Source of the DNA: an uncultured Prevotella sp.
GTDB lineage: Bacteria; Bacteroidota; Bacteroidia; Bacteroidales; Bacteroidaceae
DNA: 17,296 nucleotides
NCBI GenBank assembly: GCA_946623195.1
Contig: CAMOQW010000039.1
Location: 1 to 17,296, forward strand
Reading direction: 5' to 3'
Positions 6,802 through 13,659 of the stretch are shown here, piece by piece (position 1 is the stretch's first letter; each line of letters starts with the position of its first letter). A program made the position numbers and the translations under genes. Below the pieces are notes generated by a model. That model saw only the letters and a list, made by a program, of their open reading frames with translations. It was not told the origin of the DNA and made no database searches.

Positions 6802-8646
6802 ATGAAGAAAACAGTATGCCGGATGATGAGCCTGCTCCTGTTGCTGATAGCCGTAGCAACGGAAGTGCGGGCAGAGGAAGCGCTGCCCCAGAAACTCCAG
6901 AAGATGTCGGACACGGCTTATCATTACTATAGTTCGCGCCAGACTGAGAAATATTTCGATAAGGTGGCCGCCCTCAAGTCGGCTACGGAGTTTTCCAGCT
7001 ATCAGGAGACCTACTATCGGGCGTGCAGCTATGAGGCCATCTACATGTTTGAGTACGTAGACCGCAAGCGGGGCGTTGAGCTGGCTCATGCCATGTATCA
7101 TCATGCCAAGGACAACCAGAGCAATATCGGCATGTATTTCGCCACCTTCACGCTGGGTTCCATCCGCGAGATGTCGGGCAACAACGATATGGCCGCCAAG
7201 AGCTTCCGGCAGGCCCTGGAACTGAAGAAGAAATACCTGCCCGACGAGAGTGCTGCGCCCTGCTATTTAGGACTCTGCGAGATAGCTCTGCGCCATAAGG
7301 ACTATGACGAGGTGCAGCAGTATGCCCGCCAGGCGTTAGAAGAGCCGAAGGTGATACCGATGAACCGGATTACGGCCTGGAGCTACAAGTGCCTGGTCCG
7401 CTACAATCGTGGCGACAGCCTCGGCTTCGAGGAAGCCTATCGGGAGCGCGCCCAGCTGATTGAGCAGTACGGCGGTCAGGGCGGCCTCTTCGGCGAGCTG
7501 ATCAATGTCTACCAGGCCCGCAACCGCAAGCAGTGGACGCTGGCCCTGCAGCGTGCCGACAAGCTGATACACTTGCACAACAAGTGTGCACAGAAAGCTG
7601 CCGTTTATGAGGAAATGGGCAATCTCCCGCAGGCCCTCTACTGGCAGAAGCGCACCCGCGAGGTGATGGACTCGGTGCAGTCGCTGGAGTCGCGCTCGCA
7701 GACCACAGAGTTCGATACGGAACTCTCCCTGACCTATGCTGAAAACGAAGTCAAGGAGCAGCAGCTTGTCACCAACCGACTGATGCTCACTGCAGCCATC
7801 GTTATTGCCCTCATCATTATCGGCTTCCTTTCGGTCATCGCCATCCGTCGCAAGAAGCACATGAAGCATCTGCAAAGCGTCAACCAAGAGCTGCAGCGTG
7901 CCTACGACCAGCTGGAGACCACCACCAAGGCCAAGGAGCGCATAGAGAGTGAGCTGCGCATAGCCCGCGAAATCCAGAAACGTATGCTGCCCCACGTGTT
8001 TCCCAAGCGCCGTGATGTTGACATCTATGCCATGATGACCCCCGCCAAGGAAGTGGGCGGCGACTTGTACGGTTATGTCTTGATAGACGACATGCTCTAT
8101 TTCTGTGTCGGCGACGTCAGCGGCAAGGGCGTACCGGCAGCCCTCTATATGGCTGAGGTGACACGCATGTTCCGCACGCTGGTGGACGGCCGGCTGATGC
8201 CCGACGCCATTGCCTCGCGCCTGAACCACGCACTCGTTGAGGATAACGACCAGGGCATGTTTGTCACCATGTTCATCGGACTGATTCACCTGAAGTCCGG
8301 CCGCATGGAGTTCTGCAATGCCGGCCACAATCCTCCGTTGCTTAACGGTGAATACATGGATATGGAACCCAATGCTCCTATCGGCCTGTGGTCGGAAGTG
8401 GAATTTGAGGGGGAAGTGGTGAGCGACATGCACGGAAAGACGCTGTTCATCTATACCGACGGCATCAACGAAGCCGAAAACAACCTTCACGAACAGTTTG
8501 GCGACGACCGTCTGAGGCACTTGTTGCAGACGGAACATGGCACGGCCCAGCAGACATCGGAGATTGTGCATCAGGCCGTAGAGAATTTCGTGGGTGATGC
8601 CGAACCCAGCGACGATTTGACCAAGATGTGCATCATCCTGCATTAG
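6802..8646 (+). CDS. Membrane TPR protein with SpoIIE/RsbU-type PP2C phosphatase domain
   Basis: A 614-residue predicted Ser/Thr protein phosphatase of the SpoIIE/RsbU class. A signal peptide (residues 1-24, ending VRAEEA) is followed by helical TPR-like repeats to about residue 310; NNDMAAKSFRQALELKKKY and DYDEVQQYARQALEEP are the clearest. A transmembrane helix at about 327-348 ends in RRKK, and a coiled coil runs from 350 to 390. The cytoplasmic phosphatase domain has EIQKRMLP, the metal-binding GGDLYGY (about 419) and GDVSGKGVPAALYMA (about 436-450), NAGHNPP (about 506), YTDGINEAEN (about 551) and a final SDDLTKMCI. All metal-binding aspartates look intact. Such enzymes usually dephosphorylate an anti-anti-sigma factor or similar partner, which is not in the window. 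No promoter is seen in the 52-nt gap after GH9, so read-through from GH9 is likely. Confidence 0.92.
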   Translation: MKKTVCRMMSLLLLLIAVATEVRAEEALPQKLQKMSDTAYHYYSSRQTEKYFDKVAALKSATEFSSYQETYYRACSYEAIYMFEYVDRKRGVELAHAMYHHAKDNQSNIGMYFATFTLGSIREMSGNNDMAAKSFRQALELKKKYLPDESAAPCYLGLCEIALRHKDYDEVQQYARQALEEPKVIPMNRITAWSYKCLVRYNRGDSLGFEEAYRERAQLIEQYGGQGGLFGELINVYQARNRKQWTLALQRADKLIHLHNKCAQKAAVYEEMGNLPQALYWQKRTREVMDSVQSLESRSQTTEFDTELSLTYAENEVKEQQLVTNRLMLTAAIVIALIIIGFLSVIAIRRKKHMKHLQSVNQELQRAYDQLETTTKAKERIESELRIAREIQKRMLPHVFPKRRDVDIYAMMTPAKEVGGDLYGYVLIDDMLYFCVGDVSGKGVPAALYMAEVTRMFRTLVDGRLMPDAIASRLNHALVEDNDQGMFVTMFIGLIHLKSGRMEFCNAGHNPPLLNGEYMDMEPNAPIGLWSEVEFEGEVVSDMHGKTLFIYTDGINEAENNLHEQFGDDRLRHLLQTEHGTAQQTSEIVHQAVENFVGDAEPSDDLTKMCIILH

Positions 8647-8761
8647 TGACATCGGCCAAACTTTCCATTGGTGCAATGCGCTACTGCTCAATTGCGCGTA
8701 CTTCGGAGTCGTTATTCTGTAAAAATTTTTAGTTAAACATAAGCTGTCGCCATACTGCAGC

Positions 8762-8878
8762 GTTACAGTGTTGAAGTTCGAAAAACGACGATGAAAATGC
8801 GAATAATATCTATATATATAAATATACACATATTTTTGGGTAATGGGAACTCCATTTCTGGAACTGTAACACTGTAAC
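8762..8878. repeat. Imperfect inverted repeat flanking the AT-rich core
   Basis: GTTACAGTGTTGAAGTTC at 8762-8779 is the reverse complement, with 2 mismatches in 18, of 8861-8878 (GAACTGTAACACTGTAAC). The arms enclose 81 bp that are mostly A and T. It could be the ends of a miniature element, a long hairpin, or paired protein-binding sites. Confidence 0.5.
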
Positions 8879-8895
8879 AGGTGTAACTGTGTAAC
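8865..8895 (+). repeat. Tandem TGTAAC array (4 units, 8-9 bp period)
   Basis: TGTAAC occurs at 8865-8870, 8873-8878, 8882-8887 and 8890-8895, with start-to-start spacings of 8, 9 and 8 bp. Units 1 and 2 are followed by AC or AG, and all sit in a CTGTAACA-like context. The array is too short and regular for CRISPR and resembles short iterons or a multi-site operator. Confidence 0.55.
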
Positions 8896-8939
8896 AGGCG
8901 ACATGTCTTCTCAAAAATAAACTGTCAAGACGGTGTAAT

Positions 8940-8963
8940 ATAGCGCCAAAAATTTGGCGCTAT
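8940..8963. promoter_or_regulatory. Perfect 24-bp palindrome over the pafA -33 element (candidate operator)
   Basis: Arms ATAGCGCCAAA (8940-8950) and TTTGGCGCTAT (8953-8963) are perfect inverted repeats separated by AA. The TTG at 8954-8956 lies 20 nt upstream of the -7 element at 8977, the right distance for the -33 element, so a bound repressor would block the promoter. It could also serve as a terminator stem, because TCAGA and a T-run follow. Confidence 0.6.
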
Positions 8964-8976
8964 CAGATTTTTTTTG

Positions 8977-8984
8977 TATCTTTG
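8977..8984 (+). promoter_or_regulatory. -7 element (TATCTTTG) for pafA
   Basis: Full TAnnTTTG match with a TTG (8954-8956) exactly 20 nt upstream. The predicted start is near 8990, about 12 nt before the ATG at 9002, which supports that start over the upstream in-frame ATG at 8954, which would precede the promoter. Confidence 0.8.
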
Positions 8985-9001
8985 CAAACGCAAAAAAAAG
9001 A

Positions 9002-10522
9002 ATGATGAAGAAAAAACTATTATTGATCGTGATGCTCGTGATGGCGGCGGTGGTCGCGCACGCCGCAGAGCAGCAACGCCCGGCATTCGGCGAAAGACCG
9101 AAGCTGGTGGTGGGTATCGTGGTAGACCAGATGCGCTGGGACTATCTGTCGCGTTATTACGACAAATTCACGAAGAACGGATTCCGCAGGATGCTGGACG
9201 AGGGCTACTCGTTTGACAACTGCCTGATAGACTACGTGCCGACGGTGACGGCCATAGGACATACCTCGGTCTATACGGGCACCACACCGGCCCTTCACGG
9301 CATTTGCGGCAACAACTTCTGCATAGACGGGAGAAAGGTGTACTGCTGCGAGGATGCCACGGTGGAACCCGTGGGCAGCAGCAACCGCAAGGACGGATGC
9401 ATGTCGCCCGTCAACCTGCTGTCGACAACCATTGGCGACCAAATCAGGCTGCACACCGACTTCCGGTCGAAGGTGGTGGGCGTGTCGTACAAGGACCGTG
9501 CCGCCATCCTGCCTGCCGGACGTTCGGCCAATGCCGCCTACTGGCTCGATCGCAAGAACCGCCAGTTCATCAGCAGCACCTACTATATGAAAGAGCTGCC
9601 GCAATGGGCCAAGGACTTCAACAAGGTGCTGCTAGAGAACAAGACCTTCCGGCAGATGGGTAATGACATCGGCCTGTCGCCCGAGACGGGCACCATTACG
9701 GTCGATATGGCCATAGCAGCCCTTGACGGCGAGCAGCTAGGACAGGGGGGCGAGACAGACATGCTCTGCGTGAGCTTCTCGCAGACCGACGTCATCGGCC
9801 ATAAGTGGAGCACGCGGGGCGAGCATACCGACGAGGCCTATCTGGCGCTCGACAAGGACATAGCACGACTGCTGGAGGCCCTGGACCAGCGGGTGGGCAA
9901 GGGCAGCTATCTGCTGTTTCTGACCGCCGACCACGGGGCAGCCCACAATTGGCAGTTCATGCAGGACCACCGGCTGAACGGCGGCAAGTGGCTGTCGCAG
10001 GAGCTGCTGGCCGGCTTGGAGAAATATATTGCTGACAAGCTGGGCAACCAGCAAAAGGTGGTGAAGTGCATCCTGGACTACCGCTTCAACCTGGACCACG
10101 AGGCCATCCGCCAGCAGGGCCTCGACGTGCAGCGGGTGAAGGAGGTGGCCATCGAATACCTGCGGCAGAGCAAGAACCTCTCGTTTGTGGTAGACTACGA
10201 GCAGGCAGCCTATGCCCCCATACCCCCCGTGCTGCGCCACCGCATCCTGATGGGCTACAACTTCCACCGCTCGGGCGACATCATCGTGGTGCCGGAGCCC
10301 GGATACTACGACTTCGGCGACTGGTCGTCGCCCGTGGGAACGACGCACGGCGAGTGGAATCCGTATGACGCACACATACCGCTGTTGTTCTACGGATGGA
10401 AGGTTCCGCACGGTGCCAGCGCAGCGGAAGTGCACATCACCGACATAGCACCGACGGTGTGCTCGTTGCTGCATATTCAACAGCCTAATGCCTCTGTCGG
10501 GGCAGCTTTACCATTTAATTGA
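9002..10522 (+). CDS. pafA: PafA-type alkaline phosphatase (exported)
   Basis: A 506-residue alkaline phosphatase superfamily protein that should release inorganic phosphate from phosphomonoesters outside the inner membrane. The ATG at 9002 (a second ATG follows) gives signal peptide MMKKKLLLIVMLVMAAVVAHAAE. Metal ligands and catalytic residues are visible: Asp42 in VVDQMRWD; nucleophile Thr83 in PTVTAIGHTSVYTG; Asn104 in HGICGNN, with the usual 21-residue spacing from the Thr; Lys164 and Arg166 in YKDRAAIL, the K-x-R pair that marks PafA-type monoesterases rather than phosphodiesterases. TDVIGH, TADHG and THGEWNPYDAHIP supply the remaining zinc ligands. The gene has its own promoter with a palindrome over the -33 element. 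Neither a Pho-type regulator nor a transporter is adjacent. Confidence 0.9.
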   Translation: MMKKKLLLIVMLVMAAVVAHAAEQQRPAFGERPKLVVGIVVDQMRWDYLSRYYDKFTKNGFRRMLDEGYSFDNCLIDYVPTVTAIGHTSVYTGTTPALHGICGNNFCIDGRKVYCCEDATVEPVGSSNRKDGCMSPVNLLSTTIGDQIRLHTDFRSKVVGVSYKDRAAILPAGRSANAAYWLDRKNRQFISSTYYMKELPQWAKDFNKVLLENKTFRQMGNDIGLSPETGTITVDMAIAALDGEQLGQGGETDMLCVSFSQTDVIGHKWSTRGEHTDEAYLALDKDIARLLEALDQRVGKGSYLLFLTADHGAAHNWQFMQDHRLNGGKWLSQELLAGLEKYIADKLGNQQKVVKCILDYRFNLDHEAIRQQGLDVQRVKEVAIEYLRQSKNLSFVVDYEQAAYAPIPPVLRHRILMGYNFHRSGDIIVVPEPGYYDFGDWSSPVGTTHGEWNPYDAHIPLLFYGWKVPHGASAAEVHITDIAPTVCSLLHIQQPNASVGAALPFN

Positions 10523-10575
10523 GTGTTGGAAAAACAATTTCTACAATAAAGTGCTGATATATTGAGATTTATTGC

Positions 10576-10583
10576 TACCTTTG
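10576..10583 (+). promoter_or_regulatory. -7 element (TACCTTTG) for the HTH gene
   Basis: TAnnTTTG match 46 nt before the ATG at 10629. No TTG at the -33 distance. The leader contains a four-codon frame (ATG at 10604, TAA at 10616-10618), which may be chance. Confidence 0.65.
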
Positions 10584-10628
10584 CAGCCGAAATCAAACAG
10601 AATATGAAACTAAAATAAGGCTGAAGGT

Positions 10629-10841
10629 ATGAACATAGGTAAGCACATTGAAGAAATTCTAAGGAAGCAGGGCAAGTCGGCTGCGTGGTTGGCAACCCAA
10701 ATACCCTGCGAACGTACGAACGTTTACAACATTTTCAAGCGCAAGAGCTTGGACGTACGGCTGCTGATGAGAATCAGTGTCATACTGGGATACGACTTTT
10801 TCAAGGAATTGTCAGAAGAAGCGTTCCCCAAGACTAAATAA
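10629..10841 (+). CDS. Small XRE-like helix-turn-helix protein
   Basis: A 70-residue protein that is almost entirely one DNA-binding domain. MNIGKHIEEILRKQGKSAAWLATQI gives helices 1-2, followed by ERTNVYNIFKRKSLDVRLLMRISVILGYDFFKEL. The pattern 'W-LA-x(7)-T-NVYNIF' is the turn and recognition helix of Cro/C1-type (XRE) domains. The start at 10629 is preceded by GAAGG, a possible ribosome-binding site. The gene is a single transcription unit: its own -7 element upstream and a strong terminator directly after the stop. No toxin-like partner is adjacent, so this does not look like a toxin-antitoxin pair. Targets are unknown; possible sites include the nearby palindrome at 8940-8963, but nothing links them directly. 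Confidence 0.85.
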   Translation: MNIGKHIEEILRKQGKSAAWLATQIPCERTNVYNIFKRKSLDVRLLMRISVILGYDFFKELSEEAFPKTK

Positions 10842-10844
10842 TTT

Positions 10845-10873
10845 AAGCCGCTGTCACGAGACAGCGGCTTTTA
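10845..10873 (+). terminator. Rho-independent terminator after the HTH gene
   Basis: Perfect 11-bp stem AAGCCGCTGTC / GACAGCGGCTT (10845-10855 and 10860-10870) with loop ACGA and a TTTT run extending the 3' arm. It starts 4 nt after the stop codon. Confidence 0.9.
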
Positions 10874-10968
10874 TATTTCATTCAACTTTCGCAAGTTCCT
10901 CCCACCTCAGAAAGAATAAAGTTTGTTAACGTTGGAGGCTTTTTTGCGCCGGTATGATTCTAATTTCG

Positions 10969-10976
10969 TACCTTTG
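10969..10976 (+). promoter_or_regulatory. -7 element (TACCTTTG) for the aldo/keto reductase gene
   Basis: TAnnTTTG match 27 nt before the ATG at 11003. A TTG at 10944-10946, at the end of a T-run, lies 22 nt upstream and is a plausible -33 element. Confidence 0.75.
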
Positions 10977-11002
10977 ACCATCGATAACCCAAAACACTGA
11001 CT

Positions 11003-12004
11003 ATGAAAGAGAATTATTTTGCTGACAAGAGCCGTTACGACAACGGTATGCAGTATGAGCGATGTGGACGGTCGGGCGTGTTGCTGCCCAAGGTAAGTCT
11101 CGGTTTCTGGCACAATTTCGGAAGCGTGGACCCTTATGAGCGGAGCCGCGAGATTACCCACTATGCCTTCGACCACGGTATTACCCACTTCGACCTGGCC
11201 AACAACTACGGCCCCGTCTACGGTTCGGCCGAGGAAACGATGGGCCGGCTGATGGACCAGGACTTCCGCCCCTACCGCGACGAACTGTTCATAGCGTCGA
11301 AGGCCGGTTACGACATGTGGCCCGGACCCTACGGCAACTGGGGCTCGCGAAAGTATCTCACGGCGTCGCTCGACCAGAGCCTGAAGCGCATGAGGATAGA
11401 CTACGTAGACCTGTTCTACAGTCACCGCTACGACCCGGCGACACCGCTGGAAGAGACTCTGCAGGCGCTGGTAGACATCGTGCGACAGGGCAAGGCCCTC
11501 TATATCGGCATCTCGCGCTGGCCGCTGGAAGCCACCAAGTTTGCCTACCACTATCTGAAGGAGCGCGACGTGCCGCTGCTCATCTATCAGGGCCGTCTTA
11601 ACATGCTCGACCGCGAGCCGCAGGAGGCTGGCATCCTGGACTTCTGCAGCGAGGTCGGCGTGGGTTTCATCTCGTTCTCGCCGCTGGCACAGGGACTGCT
11701 GACTGACCGCTATCTGAACTGTAAGTCGACGGCCGAAGGGAAAGTCAACGGCATCCCCCAGGACAGCCGCATGTCGAAAGGCCAGTTCCTGAAGGAAGAA
11801 ATGCTGACGCCGGAACTGCTGGAAAAGTTGCGCCGCTACAACGAGGTGGCTGCCGGCCGGGGAGAGACGCTGGCGGAGATGGCACTGTCGTGGATTCTGC
11901 ATCAGAAGGGTGTCACCTCCGTGCTGATAGGAGCCAGCAGTACGGGTCAGCTGGAGAAAAACCTGAAGTGCGTCACTTCTGCCCCCTTTGACGAAGATCT
12001 GTAA
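11003..12004 (+). CDS. YghZ-like aldo/keto reductase (AKR14 type), short C-terminus
   Basis: A 333-residue cytoplasmic NADPH-dependent oxidoreductase. It aligns by eye along its whole length with E. coli YghZ (L-glyceraldehyde 3-phosphate reductase): QYERCGRSGVLLPKVSLGFWHNFG, ITHFDLANNYG, SKAGYDMWPGPYG, SRKYLTASLDQSLKRM and NGIPQDSRM are shared landmarks. The catalytic tetrad is present: Asp64, Tyr69, Lys100 and His141. VTSVLIGASSTGQLEKNL near the C-terminus is the cofactor phosphate-binding loop. The protein stops at FDEDL, roughly 15-20 residues before the end of YghZ, so the last helix is missing. It sits in its own unit, with a promoter upstream and a terminator downstream. Detoxification of aldehydes or methylglyoxal is the usual inferred role. 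Confidence 0.9.
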   Translation: MKENYFADKSRYDNGMQYERCGRSGVLLPKVSLGFWHNFGSVDPYERSREITHYAFDHGITHFDLANNYGPVYGSAEETMGRLMDQDFRPYRDELFIASKAGYDMWPGPYGNWGSRKYLTASLDQSLKRMRIDYVDLFYSHRYDPATPLEETLQALVDIVRQGKALYIGISRWPLEATKFAYHYLKERDVPLLIYQGRLNMLDREPQEAGILDFCSEVGVGFISFSPLAQGLLTDRYLNCKSTAEGKVNGIPQDSRMSKGQFLKEEMLTPELLEKLRRYNEVAAGRGETLAEMALSWILHQKGVTSVLIGASSTGQLEKNLKCVTSAPFDEDL

Positions 12005-12020
12005 TGTTAATTTATGTTGC

Positions 12021-12067
12021 AAACGTCAACTATGAAGCGATAAAAGTTTTGTAGTTGACGTTTTTTT
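12021..12067 (+). terminator. Rho-independent terminator after the aldo/keto reductase gene
   Basis: Perfect 12-bp stem AAACGTCAACTA (12021-12032) and TAGTTGACGTTT (12052-12063) with a 19-nt loop, then a T-run to 12067. It ends 3 nt before the next promoter's -7 element. Confidence 0.85.
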
Positions 12068-12069
12068 CT

Positions 12070-12077
12070 TATTTTTG
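12070..12077 (+). promoter_or_regulatory. -7 element (TATTTTTG) for the kinase operon
   Basis: TAnnTTTG match 20 nt before the ATG at 12098, giving a predicted leader of only about 14 nt. The TTG at 12049-12051 is 18 nt upstream, so the -33 element lies against the 3' arm of the preceding terminator hairpin. Confidence 0.7.
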
Positions 12078-12097
12078 CATCAAATATAGAGATTATT

Positions 12098-13645
12098 ATG
12101 GAAAAAACAAAAACGCAACCGTTAGAAGCTGGGTATCAGTTGGTAAGTGCCAAGGGTGGAAAAGAGAAAATCTATCATATTGAGCAGATGTTGGGAAGAG
12201 GTGGGTTTGGCATCACCTATTTGGCCACGTCAGAAGAACTTGTAGGCAATATTCCACAACCCAACAGCTACACCATCAAGGAGTTTTGCATCAGTGATGT
12301 ATGCATTCGTCAGGCAGATGGTAGCTTGACTGTGGCAGACCATGAGAGGGGGGACTTTGACAGCGACAAGTCCGATTTCCTTCATGAGGCACAGCGCCTG
12401 GCAGATATGCACTACGAAGGCATCGTTCCTGTCAACGAGGTATTTGAAACCAATGGTACAGCTTATTATGTTATGCAATATCTGGGTGATAAGTCATTGG
12501 TGAAATACGTGAAGGAACAAGGAGGAAGCTTGGACGAAGACGAGGCTGTCCGCATTGCATTGGCTGTGGCCAAAGCCTTGGACTATATCCATCAGCAGAA
12601 GGTCACCCATCTGGATGTGAAACCAGAGAATATTATGATGTTTAAACGGTTCAAGGGGGGGCTTGTGCCTGTGTTGATAGATTTCGGCCTGGCCTGCCAT
12701 TACAAGAAAAATGGCACCAGCACGTCAAAACATAGTGCCACGGGCATCACCGATGGCTATTCTCCATTGGAGCAGTATGCTGGCATTGAGCGCTTCTCGC
12801 CCGAGGCAGATGTTTATGCTCTGGGTGCTACCTTGTTCTTCATGCTGACGGGTAAGGCTCCGCTGAAGGCGGCCGACATGTCTTCGCAATATCTTTTCAA
12901 GAACCTGCCCGATGGCTTGAGTGACAATGTGGTAGACACGCTCCGGAAGAGTATGGAGAAGATGGCCGAACGGCGCATCAAAACAATGGCCGACTTCCAG
13001 AGAAGTCTGTCGCAATATGACATTCCTGAGGGGGAAGGTCATGTGACGGTAAAGCGCGAGCATAAGCAGCCCCAGTCTGCATCAGACAAAAAATGGATGC
13101 GCTATGGACTCATCGGACTGGCAGCCGTTGTTGTGGCACTGCTTGTCTGGAAGTTCGCTCCTACGCCGAAGCCTGAACCCGAGCATGCTGCCATACCGGA
13201 TTCTACTGCTGCAAGTACTGTGCAGCAGACAGGAGGCAACTCTGCTGCCACCGCCGATATTCAGGACTCTCAAGTTAACCCTTCAAAACCTTCCGATGAA
13301 TCGCAGTCCAGCGGCACTCAGCAGTCTTCTCCGGCAGCTGCGTCAACCTCCGCGACGACTACTGCCCCCTCCACACCATCAGCAGCCACCACAGCTGAAA
13401 CTACTTCGCGCAGATACCTGAATTTAGGCTATGCCGAGTGGCGGGGACCCGTCAGAAACGGGCAGCCTAACGGCGATGGCGTTATGACTTTCAAGTCGAG
13501 TCACCGCATTGACAGTCGTGATCCGTCAGGCAATGTAGCAGAAGCAGGTGACTATATAGAGGGTACTTATGTCAACGGCCATTTAGACCAGGGCACATGG
13601 CACAAGTCGTCAGGCGGTACGGAATTTTTAATGATAGGGCAATAA
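12098..13645 (+). CDS. Transmembrane Ser/Thr protein kinase with MORN-like C-terminal domain
   Basis: A 515-residue Hanks-type kinase. The kinase domain (about 25-305) has a glycine loop GRGGFG (33-38), ATP-binding Lys61 in IKEF, helix-C Glu97, the catalytic loop HLDVKPENIM (171-180; Asp173, Lys175, Asn178), DFG at 195-197, GYSPLEQY in place of the APE motif (220-227) and ADVYALGATLFFMLTGKAP (237-255). The catalytic loop has Leu where RD kinases have Arg. One transmembrane helix spans about 336-352. The outside part is a Pro/Ser/Thr/Ala/Gln-rich linker (about 355-440) and a terminal segment with two MORN-like units, AEWRGPVRNGQPNGDGVMTF and YIEGTYVNGHLDQGTW. Topology puts the kinase in the cytoplasm and the MORN-like part in the periplasm. 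It is the first gene of a five-gene run; the next starts 14 nt later. Substrates are unknown. Confidence 0.9.
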   Translation: MEKTKTQPLEAGYQLVSAKGGKEKIYHIEQMLGRGGFGITYLATSEELVGNIPQPNSYTIKEFCISDVCIRQADGSLTVADHERGDFDSDKSDFLHEAQRLADMHYEGIVPVNEVFETNGTAYYVMQYLGDKSLVKYVKEQGGSLDEDEAVRIALAVAKALDYIHQQKVTHLDVKPENIMMFKRFKGGLVPVLIDFGLACHYKKNGTSTSKHSATGITDGYSPLEQYAGIERFSPEADVYALGATLFFMLTGKAPLKAADMSSQYLFKNLPDGLSDNVVDTLRKSMEKMAERRIKTMADFQRSLSQYDIPEGEGHVTVKREHKQPQSASDKKWMRYGLIGLAAVVVALLVWKFAPTPKPEPEHAAIPDSTAASTVQQTGGNSAATADIQDSQVNPSKPSDESQSSGTQQSSPAAASTSATTTAPSTPSAATTAETTSRRYLNLGYAEWRGPVRNGQPNGDGVMTFKSSHRIDSRDPSGNVAEAGDYIEGTYVNGHLDQGTWHKSSGGTEFLMIGQ

Positions 13646-13659
13646 AGAGATATTAGGAA

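Larger units (their letters stand above)
8647..9001. other. 355-bp gene-free region with repeats and an AT-rich core
   Basis: No coding frame with protein-like composition was found here, and no tRNA or CRISPR structure. The stretch contains an inverted pair of GTTACAGTGTT-type sequences (8762-8779 and 8861-8878), a highly AT-rich block at about 8802-8837, and four tandem TGTAAC units (8865-8895). It also has an isolated TATTTTTG at 8831-8838 and its mirror on the minus strand at 8919-8912. A perfect palindrome at 8940-8963 and the pafA promoter close the region. No hairpin-plus-T-run terminator follows the phosphatase gene closely. Confidence 0.7.

Noticed and set aside
8865..8895. Possible CRISPR array
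   Set aside because: The repeat unit is 6 bp with 2-3 bp between units; there are no spacers and no cas genes.
7336..8904. Minus-strand open frame of 522 codons opposite the phosphatase gene
   Set aside because: It mirrors a gene with intact PP2C motifs. Its product has the His/Val/Gln/Gly-rich composition typical of an antisense frame in GC-rich coding DNA, with no recognisable domain.
8831..8919. Promoters at TATTTTTG (8831-8838, plus) and its minus-strand mirror (8919-8912)
   Set aside because: Neither has a TTG -33 element at the right distance or a downstream gene close by. They may be by-products of A/T richness, so they are mentioned only as part of the gene-free region.
9737..10480. 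Minus-strand open frame of 247 codons opposite pafA
   Set aside because: Shadow of the phosphatase reading frame; no signal peptide, promoter or motif of its own.
10604..10618. Four-codon leader frame before the HTH gene
   Set aside because: Too short to separate from chance, with no regulatory codons or attenuator-like structure around it.
10629..10841. Antitoxin of a toxin-antitoxin pair
   Set aside because: The HTH gene is monocistronic, with its own promoter and terminator, and neither neighbour is a toxin-like gene.
10907..12022. Minus-strand open frame of 371 codons opposite the aldo/keto reductase gene
   Set aside because: The plus strand encodes a full catalytic tetrad and YghZ landmarks. 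The antisense frame has no domain and would begin inside the terminator region.
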